Below, in pieces: positions 17,245-26,175 of a stretch of 32,694 bases of DNA. The notes beneath the pieces were generated by a model. That model worked only from the letters and a program-made list of their open reading frames with translations. It had not been told where the DNA came from and searched no databases. Both the position numbers and the translations under genes were made by a program. Numbering within the stretch: position 1 is the first letter of the stretch; each line of letters starts with the position of its first letter. Source of the stretch: CAYNFR01 sp964396595 (GTDB lineage: Bacteria > Bacteroidota > Bacteroidia > Chitinophagales > Saprospiraceae); the NCBI GenBank assembly GCA_964396595.1, contig CAYNFR010000035.1, forward strand, positions 1 to 32,694, given 5' to 3'.

Positions 17245-18144
17245 ATGAAATACAAGGTTCATACCATCGATTTAAAATTCCTCGGTCAGACAAATGCGAT
17301 TGCTGCGTTTGTGATTGAATATGATGGCGTCGTAATTCTCGTAGAATCCGGCCCCCACTCTACCTTGCCCATACTCAGTGCCGCTGTAGAAGATTTGGGT
17401 TATACGCTCACGGATGTCAAAGCCGTACTCTTATCGCATATCCACCTTGATCATGCGGGTGCAGCATGGTGTTTTGCCGAGCAAGGAGCACATGTTTATG
17501 TGCATCCATTCGGATATCCGCACATCCTTGATCCTACTAAGCTCTTGGCTTCTGCCACGATGATATACGGCTCGGCCATGGACATGCTATGGGGTACACT
17601 CAAGCCTATCGCGTCTGATCGCATTTCTGCGGTCGAAGATCGCGCCGTCATAGATCATAACGGTCTTAAATTTACCGCACACCACACTCCCGGCCATGCC
17701 AAACATCATATCGCATGGGAGCTGGACAACATGCTGTTTACAGGTGACGTAGGTGGTGTATGCATAAATAAAGGTCCTGTAATTCCACCATGCCCACCAC
17801 CCGATATAAACATCGAAGACTGGATAACATCTATTGACCGCATACAGTCATTGACACATATAGACACATATTATCTCACGCACTATGGCGAAGTCGATGC
17901 GCGTAGCGATCATATGGAGCAACTAAGAAATGGCCTCCAATCATATGCGAACTTCGTCAAACCCTATGCCCTCAATGGATCCTCTGTCGAAGATTGCTTG
18001 CCGCATTTCATGAAATTCGTCGATAACTCTCTAAAAAAAGCAGGCCTCTCGGAGTCTGATATTACAGCCTATCAAGCTGCCAATCCCGCAGACATGAGTG
18101 TGACTGGCTTAATGCGATATTGGCTTAAGAAAATGAGGAGTTGA
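17245..18144 (+). CDS. metallo-beta-lactamase fold hydrolase
   Basis: A 299-residue cytoplasmic protein of the MBL superfamily. The zinc-binding motif HIHLDH (65-70) gives His65, His67, Asp69 and His70. His151 in TPGHA, Asp168 in LFTGDVGG and a histidine in YLTHYGE supply the remaining ligands, so a dinuclear metal site is complete. The early VESGPHST segment replaces the usual VDTG turn. The C-terminal roughly 80 residues, after the core, form a helical extension. The overall arrangement resembles glyoxalase-II-like or quorum-quenching-type MBL hydrolases, but the substrate cannot be assigned. The gene is separated by 12 bases from the rhomboid gene and ends the cluster. It converges on the DinB-family gene. 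Confidence 0.88.
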   Translation: MKYKVHTIDLKFLGQTNAIAAFVIEYDGVVILVESGPHSTLPILSAAVEDLGYTLTDVKAVLLSHIHLDHAGAAWCFAEQGAHVYVHPFGYPHILDPTKLLASATMIYGSAMDMLWGTLKPIASDRISAVEDRAVIDHNGLKFTAHHTPGHAKHHIAWELDNMLFTGDVGGVCINKGPVIPPCPPPDINIEDWITSIDRIQSLTHIDTYYLTHYGEVDARSDHMEQLRNGLQSYANFVKPYALNGSSVEDCLPHFMKFVDNSLKKAGLSESDITAYQAANPADMSVTGLMRYWLKKMRS

Positions 18145-18220
18145 CAATGCCCTTCTTCCAGAAATGGGTAAGCTGACATCACCTCAGAAGGAAATTGAAA
18201 TGTAGTAGCAGATCGAACAC

Positions 18221-18709
18221 TTACTTCATCAATAGTAGTGCTATTTCGATTTGCCTTAGATGAGCTGCGTTATGATCGATTACTTTATCAAACTCTTGCT
18301 TTAAAGTTCTGATACCGGCTTCACTATGGACAAACTCAATATGCCCCAATTCTCGATAATATCTGTCTGCAAGATAAATTATTGACTGTCTATTGGCGGA
18401 AAATATGGCTTTACTGACATCTAAAGGAAAGGACGCGTAATTCAGTTTTTCGCACCAAGCATCTTGATCAAAAGCCCATACTACTTTATCAGGCTCTGAA
18501 ATTATTCGCTTTAATCGCTCGTGCAATACACTTTCTGCATCAGCCAAATGAACCAGTATTTTTCGAATATTCCACTTACCTGCGGCGTAAGATTTCTGTA
18601 AATCATTTGCTGATAAGTTATAAAATGTCTCAGTTCTGAGCTTTGTCTTTGTGAGATTGTCGATTAGGTTTATCAAGAATTCATATTTAATGTCATAAGT
18701 AAAATCCAT
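18221..18709 (-). CDS. DinB family protein
   Basis: A 162-residue four-helix-bundle protein of the DinB/YfiT-like group. I chose ATG 18709; a GTG at 18724 would add MLVVI-type residues with no family match. The three metal-ligand histidines expected for the fold are present: His54 in LVHLADAE, and His146 and His150 in DHNAAHLRQIE. The region GKWNIRKILVHLADAE is the standard DinB_2 signature. In other bacteria these proteins include thiol-dependent transferases and hydrolases, but the reaction here is unknown. It is probably monocistronic: it converges on the MBL gene and is separated by 226 bases from the TonB-receptor gene upstream. Confidence 0.87.
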   Translation of the reverse strand: MDFTYDIKYEFLINLIDNLTKTKLRTETFYNLSANDLQKSYAAGKWNIRKILVHLADAESVLHERLKRIISEPDKVVWAFDQDAWCEKLNYASFPLDVSKAIFSANRQSIIYLADRYYRELGHIEFVHSEAGIRTLKQEFDKVIDHNAAHLRQIEIALLLMK

Positions 18710-18763
18710 AATAACAACGAGCACTTGATAACAATACTCTTGTGACTATGATTCTAGTAATGA

Positions 18764-18786
18764 ACTTGTATGGTATTCGTACAAGT
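18764..18786. repeat. 7-bp inverted repeat upstream of the DinB-family gene
   Basis: Perfect arms ACTTGTA (18764-18770) and TACAAGT (18780-18786) flank a 9-base loop. They sit 55-77 bases before the DinB start and 150 bases past the TonB-receptor stop. No T run follows on the minus strand, so it could be an operator or merely a transcript-end hairpin. Confidence 0.35.
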
Positions 18787-18935
18787 CATAGCACAAGTTT
18801 CGGTAGTCAAAAAAGAGAAATAAAATGAATTTCTACTTACCCATAATTATTTAATTATTAGTATATTAGCGTGTAAGAATACATCAAGCCATATTTAAAG
18901 ATACTATAATTTTCGAGAATCTTAATCAAGTAATT

Positions 18936-21167
18936 CTAAAAATTGGCTTTTAAGCCTATATTGAAACTAAGTGGCATGGCAGGTCTAAATCCTTGAGGTA
19001 GATTCGCAACTATGGCATCATTGTTCATAAGATTGTTGACAAATGAATAAACAGATAGCTTTTTAGAAATGCGGTAATTCACTGCCAAGTCAATTATTAT
19101 AAACCCGGGCAATGCATTTACCTCTGCAAACCCCACCCCATCACCAGGCAAGATTTTTTCATTCGCCCCCGGCTTGACTCTGGTCTCACTTGTGAACCTA
19201 GACGTCAAGCTGATATCAATTTTCCCTGCTTCAAAACCAACTATAGTAGTCAGCATATGCGGCGACACAAATGGAATGTTATCGCCTTTATTGATCAAGC
19301 CACTCCCCCAGTCTCCTCCACCATTCACAAAAGTTTCTTGGAATATTGCGGAGGTATAGGTATAGGCAATAGAGATCGGTAATTTATACTTGGTAGTGCC
19401 CCCTTCCCTATTTAATACATCAACAGAAGCACTTAATTCCATCCCTTTGATAAGCGCACTTCCCGCATTAAACATGTCTCCCGTACCAATACCTCCACCG
19501 GATACATTGTCAGAGCCGAGGATGTTGTCAAAATTGTTTAGGAATCCGGTAGCCTGCATAGAGAAACCATTGGCTATGTGACGAAATCCAAGCTCGTAAT
19601 TTGTCGATAACTCAGGATTGGCTTGTCCTTCTGCGGAAGTGACAGATGGCATTCCCGGAGGGGAGAAACCTCTGTGTATGCCTCCGAATATACTCGATTC
19701 CCGACCGAGCTCATAGTTAATACCGATACCCGGCAGAAATACAGACAGATCATTACTCGCCCTGCGCAACGCCGTGCCCAGACGCTCACCATCTGCTGTG
19801 CCGTAATTCTCAAGACCTAAACTTATCCTTTCATATCTCACCCCGGGGCTAAGTTTCAATCCCTTGTATTTAAGATCATAGGTAAGAAAAGACGACGTCG
19901 CTGTTGCACTTCTTAACTGATTCTCGCTGTTACCTTTAATGCCGCCTACATCAAGAATCATTTTGCCGTTTGTCATATTATAGCTAGCATTCGTGCCGAA
20001 TCTATCAGACTGATCGTAGTGATGACGGATGCCAAACTCAATTCTATGTGTCAACTCGTCCTTTGTAAATAGATAGTTGGTATTGAATTGTATTCCTTTC
20101 GAAATATAAGTTCTATTAGTCGCACGATAAAGTATAGTACCATCTGCTTGTCCTGTCATCACATTATAGGCTGCGCGTCGTCCCTCGGGATCTCCAAGTA
20201 TATTATTGATGCTCTGACCGCCAAAATTATTCCCTCTTGCCCACTCTCTGAATGACTTGCTGTAATAGGCGGTCGAGCTGATGGTCAGGCCTGTCACTGG
20301 TATTATGGTATGATTGAGTGTTAAATGATTATGATACATATCTAGTGCATCTAGTTGAGTCCCACTGTATCGTCTTCTGGGATTATTTCGATAATCATCA
20401 TAAGTCAAACCTAAGTATGTTTCGTTGCCATCTTCGGTGCTATTGACGAACTTAAGTGTGAGTGCTTGATACATGCTAGCGTCATCGCCAGTATGAAACC
20501 GAATCTTCCCCATCACATCTCTTCTGTCAAAACCCGTATTGCCACCCCCATCAAGCTCTTTAAAACCACTACTCGCGAGACGTGTCACATCAAATACATA
20601 ATCAAGTCTTTCCCGACTATCACCTAGCCAGAGACGCTGTTGATTTGTATTAAATCTTCCATAACTAAGCATTGCCCCGCCTTGAAAACTAGTAGGTATG
20701 GGTGTAGAAATAAAATTGATCGCACCGCCTACCGTTCGGGGTCCGTATTTTATCTGACTGCTACCTTTCAGCACTTCCACTCCACTCATTCTTGTAAACG
20801 TAGGAAAATAATAAGCTGCCGGATCACTATATGGTGCAGGAGCTATAAGAATACCATCTTCCATCAGGGTTATTTTTTCGCTGCGGTTCACAGAAGTTCC
20901 TCTTAATCCGATATTGGGCCTGAGCCCAAATCCCTCTTCGTCACGAATGGTTACTCCCGGTACAAGACGAAGTACATTTTGTGCATCATATTGATGAAGC
21001 TTTTGTAACTGAAGTGATCCGATATAACTACCTGAGCCCGGTATCGACATTGCGCGATCGCCGACGATGGTGACTTCTTGAAATTGTACAAACCTGGATG
21101 TATCCGGCTCAGTTGCAAGAAGAAAATGTAATGGTAACATTAAAGCTATAAGTACAAGTTTTTGCAT
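18936..21167 (-). CDS. TonB-dependent receptor, FecA-like
   Basis: A 743-residue outer membrane receptor. A signal peptide (about 1-19) is followed at once by a TonB-box-like strand (FQEVTIVGD, 29-37), with no CarboxypepD-reg or FecR-signalling domain in front. The plug carries QNVLRLVPGVTIRDEEGFG, NIGLRGTSVNRSEKITLMEDG and VEVLKGSSQIKYGPRTVGGAINF. The remainder is a 22-strand-type barrel ending SFNIGLKANF. The plug reads closest to ferric-citrate/siderophore receptors of the FecA group, so iron-chelate uptake is the best guess, not proven. No siderophore or permease genes are nearby. The lptD-like gene lies upstream on the same strand with a 122-base gap holding a plausible promoter, so the two are probably transcribed separately. 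Confidence 0.9.
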   Translation of the reverse strand: MQKLVLIALMLPLHFLLATEPDTSRFVQFQEVTIVGDRAMSIPGSGSYIGSLQLQKLHQYDAQNVLRLVPGVTIRDEEGFGLRPNIGLRGTSVNRSEKITLMEDGILIAPAPYSDPAAYYFPTFTRMSGVEVLKGSSQIKYGPRTVGGAINFISTPIPTSFQGGAMLSYGRFNTNQQRLWLGDSRERLDYVFDVTRLASSGFKELDGGGNTGFDRRDVMGKIRFHTGDDASMYQALTLKFVNSTEDGNETYLGLTYDDYRNNPRRRYSGTQLDALDMYHNHLTLNHTIIPVTGLTISSTAYYSKSFREWARGNNFGGQSINNILGDPEGRRAAYNVMTGQADGTILYRATNRTYISKGIQFNTNYLFTKDELTHRIEFGIRHHYDQSDRFGTNASYNMTNGKMILDVGGIKGNSENQLRSATATSSFLTYDLKYKGLKLSPGVRYERISLGLENYGTADGERLGTALRRASNDLSVFLPGIGINYELGRESSIFGGIHRGFSPPGMPSVTSAEGQANPELSTNYELGFRHIANGFSMQATGFLNNFDNILGSDNVSGGGIGTGDMFNAGSALIKGMELSASVDVLNREGGTTKYKLPISIAYTYTSAIFQETFVNGGGDWGSGLINKGDNIPFVSPHMLTTIVGFEAGKIDISLTSRFTSETRVKPGANEKILPGDGVGFAEVNALPGFIIIDLAVNYRISKKLSVYSFVNNLMNNDAIVANLPQGFRPAMPLSFNIGLKANF

Positions 21168-21209
21168 GTCTCTGTTTTTATGTAAACCTAAGCACCGATA
21201 CCCGCGTCA

Positions 21210-21242
21210 CAAATACACATTATCATGAATAAGCCTAACAAA
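21210..21242 (-). promoter_or_regulatory. candidate promoter of the TonB-dependent receptor gene
   Basis: On the minus strand TGTATTTG (21210-21217) matches TAnnTTTG with one mismatch. TTTG (21239-21242) stands 21 bases upstream as a -33 element, one base beyond the usual spacing. The predicted leader is about 35 bases. Confidence 0.35.
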
Positions 21243-21289
21243 ATACGAAGACCGAATACCTAGTATTAGGTACTGATGTGGGTGTGAGA

Positions 21290-24088
21290 CTAACGGAAAC
21301 GACGCGAGTCGAACTGAGATTTGCCTCCTTGATACTTGAGGAAGTCAGAAAATGGTGCTGCCTTAACCCCGATGAAGAAGCTGTAAGTCTGATTGGCAGG
21401 TTGCCAGCTGATGCTTAATTGCCAACAATGTAGATCTCTCGAAAGACTAAAACTCGGATACACGAATCGCTTATCTCTGATGTCGTAAGATAAATTGCCT
21501 ACCTGCATACCCCATTTGTCCGTGAGTTTGATCATGCTACTAGTCAGCTGGATACTATGTGTAGAAAGCTGCCATTGTTCTGTGGGGGAAGCTGGATTGA
21601 AATTTAGACGAATATTATAGGACAGTCTGAAATCCGCAAACCAAGAGAAAAATTCAGGTTCTCTGTCATCATCTTCAATAATTACAGCATCAAGAGGCTC
21701 TTCATCCGCCACTTCTCTTATTTCATTAAATCCGACATTGCGACCATCCGTATTGGACGCATAATTAACATCTCCGACATTCTTTCCTGCAAAGAAATCC
21801 CGGATCTGCTTTAATGTAAAAGTGGTCGAAAAATTGGTTGTAAAACTTGAAAATCGCACTAAGCCCTTTCCTTGCGAAATCAATGTTTTATTGATACGCT
21901 GACCACGCTCGTTGACATCATAGACATCCATCGCACCATTAATCGATAGTGTACCTAGATTTTTCAATATTTGGGCATTGGCCGTCAGGCTTACAGGACT
22001 CCAGTTAAGACTATCGGCATTGAGATTATAACTACCACCGAGATTTACAGAGTTGAATATTTTAAACTTCTTCTCCGTACTATCTCTTTTGGAAAACATC
22101 TTCCCTTCAAATGTATTGGCTATGCCATAATTAATCGAAAAACCACCATCCGTCAGCGATCTTGAATTAAATAAATTAGTATTGCGAATGCTCTGAAATG
22201 GATTGAATATGATACTCGTATCCAGCCCCGTCGTGGGACTAGCGTAAACAAATTCTTGAGAATTCCCGGAATTGGACGGGCGATAACTGATCCCTACACT
22301 AGGCGTCATCTGATGTCGCAGACCACGCAGCCGTCCCTTGGACATTTGGACGGTACCAAAAATATTAGTCGCCAGATTGACACCTATACTAGATTCTCTG
22401 AGGGTCTTAAAGCCCGTTTTTGCCACAGGCAATGGTCTGCCATCTTCGTCTAGTTCATAATCGGTCGTATGCAGATACCAGAATTCATCATGATTTGCAT
22501 TAACATTAAAAGTGACATGCTCAAATAAATTGTAAGATGATGCCGTCTCCATTCGATGGGTGAAACCGGATCTAAACAAACCCAATGTCTCTGATGAAAA
22601 AAGAATTGAATCTCCCGTAGTAACCGCATTTTGAAACTTACCATCATACTGAACATTTATTTTCTCGTACCACTTCTGTTGATTTACCGAACCCTTACTT
22701 GGCTTAAATGGAAAAATTCTGTTCATTCTCAGTTGGACTTGCGGCAGTGTAAAAGATATAGAGCCTGTCTGTGTATTCTGCGAATGATTAATACCGGCAT
22801 TAAAGTTTACTTTATTGCTAAGTCTGTAGCTATAATTAAAATTTGAATTAATCTGTGAATTTAATTGCGCAGATGCTACTTCAAAATTTCGTCTGTCATA
22901 ATCGTTGACGGTAAATCTCAGAGACCCTCCTATCGTGCGAAAGGGGTGCGCCTTAGGGTCTTGATTGTGGTTGATGGTAATGGAGTAGGAATTATCTACA
23001 CTCGGTTGTAACTGACCTAGGGATTCTCTGAGTTGCCTAGATATCGCTAGATTGATCGATCCTGAATGTTTATACCGCTGTCGATAATTACTATTGAGGG
23101 TGAGTCCCCATGACCCACGTGTGTACAGCTCAGCACGCGCACTCAAGTCGAGTCTTTCGCTTAAGGCAAAATAATATCCCAAGCCCCGCACGCCCAATCC
23201 CAATTCCGGAGAGCGATAAATCGGATCCTGCGGAAATATTAGGCCTGATGTACCCCCTCCTGAGAAGTCAAATAAAGGTGCAAACGCAAATGGCATCACC
23301 AGCGGTAAAGGGATACCCGCCAGCTCCATATTGGCAGGACCAATGATGGCAATTTTGTCTGGAATCAATTTTAACTTAGTCGTCCTGATACCCCAATGAG
23401 GATGATCCGCATCACATGAAGTGATAAGCGCATTGCGGTTATACACCACATCGTCGATATGAAGACTATCTGCGCCGGCTTTGATAAACTTTGTGACAGC
23501 ACCGTGAACATAGAGATTGTTCTGCAGCACCCTTGCGCCATGAACAAGCCCTTTCTCACTTTTGATATTATATCTGATCCGATCTGCGTTGACATTCTGA
23601 TCACCCGTCTTAAATACAGGTTTACCTATTTTTCCATTTCTGCTAAAAGCCTCTACCTCTTGTGTCTTAAAATTGAACAGAATATAATCTGACGTTATCT
23701 CCAGCTCTTCATATCGGACGAATGCTTCTCCATAAAGATGAACTCTACTACCCGTGATGTCATTTATACTACTATCCTTAGCTCCATACTCAACCTTGGG
23801 CTGCACAACCGCAGGATCGGAAGGCGTTCCTTCTCTGACATCGAGTTCATTAAGTAGTGTATCCGACTGTGCATCTATGGTGGAATCGCGCTCTTCATAA
23901 TTATTCTCTGACGTTATAGTACGCATCAAGCGGCTACTCGTATCAAGCTGAATCCCACGAAAAGTCGCGATAGTATCCTGACTATGCAAGACATTGGTGG
24001 CGTACATTACACAGATTGCCAGCACACTAGCATACTTAATAGCTGTGCTACCCATTCCTACCGTACTGAGGATATGCCTAATAATCAT
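21290..24088 (-). CDS. lptD: LptD-like outer membrane LPS assembly protein
   Basis: A 932-residue outer membrane protein, the Bacteroidota form of LptD (OstA/Imp), which inserts lipopolysaccharide into the outer leaflet. A signal peptide precedes HSQDT at about residue 35; ATG 24055 (residue 12) is an equally good start. An N-terminal OstA/LptA-like beta-jellyroll spans about 110-230 (LYGEAFVRYEELEITSDYI ... ADRIRYNIKSEKGLVHGAR ... ITSCDADHPHWGI). A conserved passage with LAGIPLPLVMPFAFAPLFDF then leads into a large barrel. An acidic insert (ADEEPLDAVIIEDDDREPEF) sits late in the barrel. It is divergent from an MlaD-family gene with about 270 bases between. The N-acetylmuramoyl-L-alanine amidase gene that I expect between these two in many Bacteroidota is absent. 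Confidence 0.88.
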   Translation of the reverse strand: MIIRHILSTVGMGSTAIKYASVLAICVMYATNVLHSQDTIATFRGIQLDTSSRLMRTITSENNYEERDSTIDAQSDTLLNELDVREGTPSDPAVVQPKVEYGAKDSSINDITGSRVHLYGEAFVRYEELEITSDYILFNFKTQEVEAFSRNGKIGKPVFKTGDQNVNADRIRYNIKSEKGLVHGARVLQNNLYVHGAVTKFIKAGADSLHIDDVVYNRNALITSCDADHPHWGIRTTKLKLIPDKIAIIGPANMELAGIPLPLVMPFAFAPLFDFSGGGTSGLIFPQDPIYRSPELGLGVRGLGYYFALSERLDLSARAELYTRGSWGLTLNSNYRQRYKHSGSINLAISRQLRESLGQLQPSVDNSYSITINHNQDPKAHPFRTIGGSLRFTVNDYDRRNFEVASAQLNSQINSNFNYSYRLSNKVNFNAGINHSQNTQTGSISFTLPQVQLRMNRIFPFKPSKGSVNQQKWYEKINVQYDGKFQNAVTTGDSILFSSETLGLFRSGFTHRMETASSYNLFEHVTFNVNANHDEFWYLHTTDYELDEDGRPLPVAKTGFKTLRESSIGVNLATNIFGTVQMSKGRLRGLRHQMTPSVGISYRPSNSGNSQEFVYASPTTGLDTSIIFNPFQSIRNTNLFNSRSLTDGGFSINYGIANTFEGKMFSKRDSTEKKFKIFNSVNLGGSYNLNADSLNWSPVSLTANAQILKNLGTLSINGAMDVYDVNERGQRINKTLISQGKGLVRFSSFTTNFSTTFTLKQIRDFFAGKNVGDVNYASNTDGRNVGFNEIREVADEEPLDAVIIEDDDREPEFFSWFADFRLSYNIRLNFNPASPTEQWQLSTHSIQLTSSMIKLTDKWGMQVGNLSYDIRDKRFVYPSFSLSRDLHCWQLSISWQPANQTYSFFIGVKAAPFSDFLKYQGGKSQFDSRRFR

Positions 24089-24327
24089 GCGTATGTTTGG
24101 CGGCGCAAATATCCGTATAACGTTTAGAATACTTTCGCCGTACTCGATACGTAATGTTAAACAAATACTAAACCAAGCTCGCAGAATGATAAAATTATTA
24201 GTCTAGACATCTTCTGGAATACACCTGACTCCGTAATAATGACGTTAATCTGACAGGACTGCTTAACTTTTCGACAATCGTGGCCGTTCTACAGGGTGCC
24301 GAATGAACACAACAGAAAATTTAAGCC

Positions 24328-24335
24328 TACTTTTG
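24328..24335 (+). promoter_or_regulatory. Bacteroidota -7 box of the MlaD-family gene
   Basis: TACTTTTG matches TAnnTTTG exactly and lies 20 bases before ATG 24356. Transcription from here would begin downstream of the in-frame GTG at 24296, so it supports ATG 24356 as the start. No clear -33 TTTG was found. Confidence 0.6.
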
Positions 24336-24355
24336 CACTTTTTAAGAACAAAGAC

Positions 24356-25438
24356 ATGTCTAAAGAACTGAAAATCGGTATTATCAGCATACTTACTTTG
24401 GCAGTATCAATATGGGGTTTTCAATACCTTAAAGGCCGAAATTTACTCAAGAAAGGGTTTAGTTTTACGACCACTTACAATGATGTAGAAGGACTTCAAG
24501 TGGCTTCGCCAATAGAGATAAATGGTCTTAAAATAGGTGCTGTCAAGAAAATTGATCTCAATCCCAGCAACGTCAATGAAATGATTGTCGCCTTCGATAT
24601 ACAAGGTGATTTTCGTTTACCTGATGATACGAAAGCTGTACTTGCTTCTGATAACAGTCTGGTAGGCTCTAAAAAAATCATCTTGAAGTTTAATCGCCAA
24701 TGTAATGGCTCGGACTGTCTCGTAGGAGGAGAACGGCTCCAAAGTGATGTACGAGGATTTCTTGACGCGATAATCGGCAAAGACGAACGCGCAGCATTTT
24801 TTGCCACGCTGAGGCAAGAAGCCGGCCCACTTATGGACACAATTCTCTATCGGATTACGGATACAAATGCAGATAATGCCATCAGCCAGTCACTTGTGAG
24901 TATGGAAGCTGCTATGAAGAATATTGCCAGCCTGACGGCCAATCTAGATCAACTTCTGAAACAATCCTATCGAAATCTCAATGAAACGACCGCCAATCTC
25001 TCTGTCGTCACAGGAACTTTCGCAAAGTCACAGGATGACCTCGAAAATCTGATATCAAACTTTTCTTCATTCAGCAAACAATTGGCTGATGCCGACATAG
25101 GGGGCACCTTATCCAAAACCGGAACAACTATGGACTCTGCCAATGGCCTACTCAACGATCTGCAGTCATCTGTCGCCAATGCGAATGAATCCTTTAACAG
25201 TCTCAATAGTCTGTTGAGCAAAATTGACAAAGGAGAAGGCTCCGTCGGACAGTTGTTGAGCAACCCAGATATATACTCCAATCTCGAAGAAGCTACAAAG
25301 CACATGTCTCTACTCCTTCAGGATTTCAGATTAAATCCGAAACGCTATGTGAGATTGTCTGTTTTTGGCAGGAAGGGCAACCAATACACGATGCCACAAG
25401 ATGATCCGGCATTCAATGAAGCCGGTGTTAAAAATTAG
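24356..25438 (+). CDS. MlaD family (MCE domain) protein
   Basis: A 360-residue protein anchored by one N-terminal membrane helix (about 6-24), followed by an MCE domain (about 36-115, with VEGLQVASPIEINGLKIGAV and LPDDTKAVLASDNSLVGSK). A long alpha-helical region with Asn/Ser/Leu-rich heptads comes next (about 170-310), and then the family tail GEGSVGQLLSNPDIYSNLEE ending in RLNPKRYVRLSVFGRK. It is the substrate-binding subunit type of Mla lipid transporters, which move phospholipids between the membranes. The start MSKELKIGI is the usual family start; an upstream GTG (24296) lies before the -7 box and is rejected. MlaE and MlaF genes are not in the window and must be elsewhere. It is divergent from lptD, which joins LPS export and phospholipid trafficking at one locus. 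Confidence 0.9.
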   Translation: MSKELKIGIISILTLAVSIWGFQYLKGRNLLKKGFSFTTTYNDVEGLQVASPIEINGLKIGAVKKIDLNPSNVNEMIVAFDIQGDFRLPDDTKAVLASDNSLVGSKKIILKFNRQCNGSDCLVGGERLQSDVRGFLDAIIGKDERAAFFATLRQEAGPLMDTILYRITDTNADNAISQSLVSMEAAMKNIASLTANLDQLLKQSYRNLNETTANLSVVTGTFAKSQDDLENLISNFSSFSKQLADADIGGTLSKTGTTMDSANGLLNDLQSSVANANESFNSLNSLLSKIDKGEGSVGQLLSNPDIYSNLEEATKHMSLLLQDFRLNPKRYVRLSVFGRKGNQYTMPQDDPAFNEAGVKN

Positions 25439-25812
25439 CTAACTAATGCCGCAGGATCATGGATAAGTCGGTTTTAGCATCCGAATTTATATAGCAGAGT
25501 AGTTACCTCAAGACGACATATTTTTCGCTCGTATGGCAGATCACTTTACGATAAAAAGAGCGGAAGTAAAATAGTAAATTGGCCTTTTGGGCATAACTCA
25601 TAATAATTAATATGCTACTCAATATCTAATCCCTAATGTGTATAATTATTATAGATTATGGCTATCAAATAATGAAATAAACCTCTTCGGGGCGACATAA
25701 TTAAAATCCAAAGTCTATAGGGCTAAACTGCTAGTATCGTTCCAGCATTAATTACTAATTGTGGCGCTCGCCTTAATTTTTTCTTACTCTCCAGTCCCTA
25801 AATATTCTCTAC
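25439..25812. other. gene-free stretch between convergent genes
   Basis: No coding region was seen between the ends of the MlaD-family gene and the Rid-family gene. A short GC-rich hairpin (GGCGCTCGCC near 25763-25772) followed by TTAATTTTTT on the plus strand could terminate the mlaD transcript, but it is over 320 bases past that stop. CCTC-TTCG-GGGG near 25682-25693 could form a four-pair tetraloop hairpin. Nothing stronger is visible. Confidence 0.35.
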
Positions 25813-26166
25813 TCATCCATTCCTGATAAACCCTACCGCTTCAATTTCCACAAGACAACCGAAGTGTAAACTCGGTACAGGCACTATAGATCTAGCAGGT
25901 TTATGATGCCCAAAAAAATCGGCATACGCTCGATTAGCCTCGTCCCAACCTTCTCCATCAGTGATAAAACAAGTTGTTTTTACAATCGCATGACGATCAA
26001 GTCCCCTATCGATTAATAATGCTTCGGCCTTTTGTAGGCAAAGTATCGTCTGCCCGTATATCCCATCCGGCATCGTCAAGCTTGCTCTATCAATGATGGG
26101 AAGTTGTCCGCTGATAAAATAAAAATCACCAGCCTGGAATATGGGTGAATAATGGGGAGAGGACAT
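25813..26166 (-). CDS. Rid family (YjgF/YER057c/UK114) protein
   Basis: A 117-residue trimer-type protein of the RidA superfamily. It keeps FYFISGQLPI near the N-terminus, TTCFITDGEGWDEANRAYADFF in the middle, and the C-terminal signature PARSIVPVPSLHFGCLVEIEAVGF. Arg92 in PARS is the carboxylate-binding arginine of active RidA proteins, and Glu109 in VEIEA is retained, so deamination of enamine/imine intermediates from PLP enzymes is plausible. His101 replaces the usual Pro in the VPxLP turn. It follows the SdpI-like gene after 9 bases and shares its promoter. No PLP-dependent enzyme gene is adjacent. Confidence 0.88.
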   Translation of the reverse strand: MSSPHYSPIFQAGDFYFISGQLPIIDRASLTMPDGIYGQTILCLQKAEALLIDRGLDRHAIVKTTCFITDGEGWDEANRAYADFFGHHKPARSIVPVPSLHFGCLVEIEAVGFIRNG

Positions 26167-26175
26167 AAATATATC

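Noticed and set aside
18151..18191. CCTTCT/AGAAGG pair between the MBL and DinB-family genes as a shared terminator
   Set aside because: The six-base arms are separated by about 29 bases and no T run follows.
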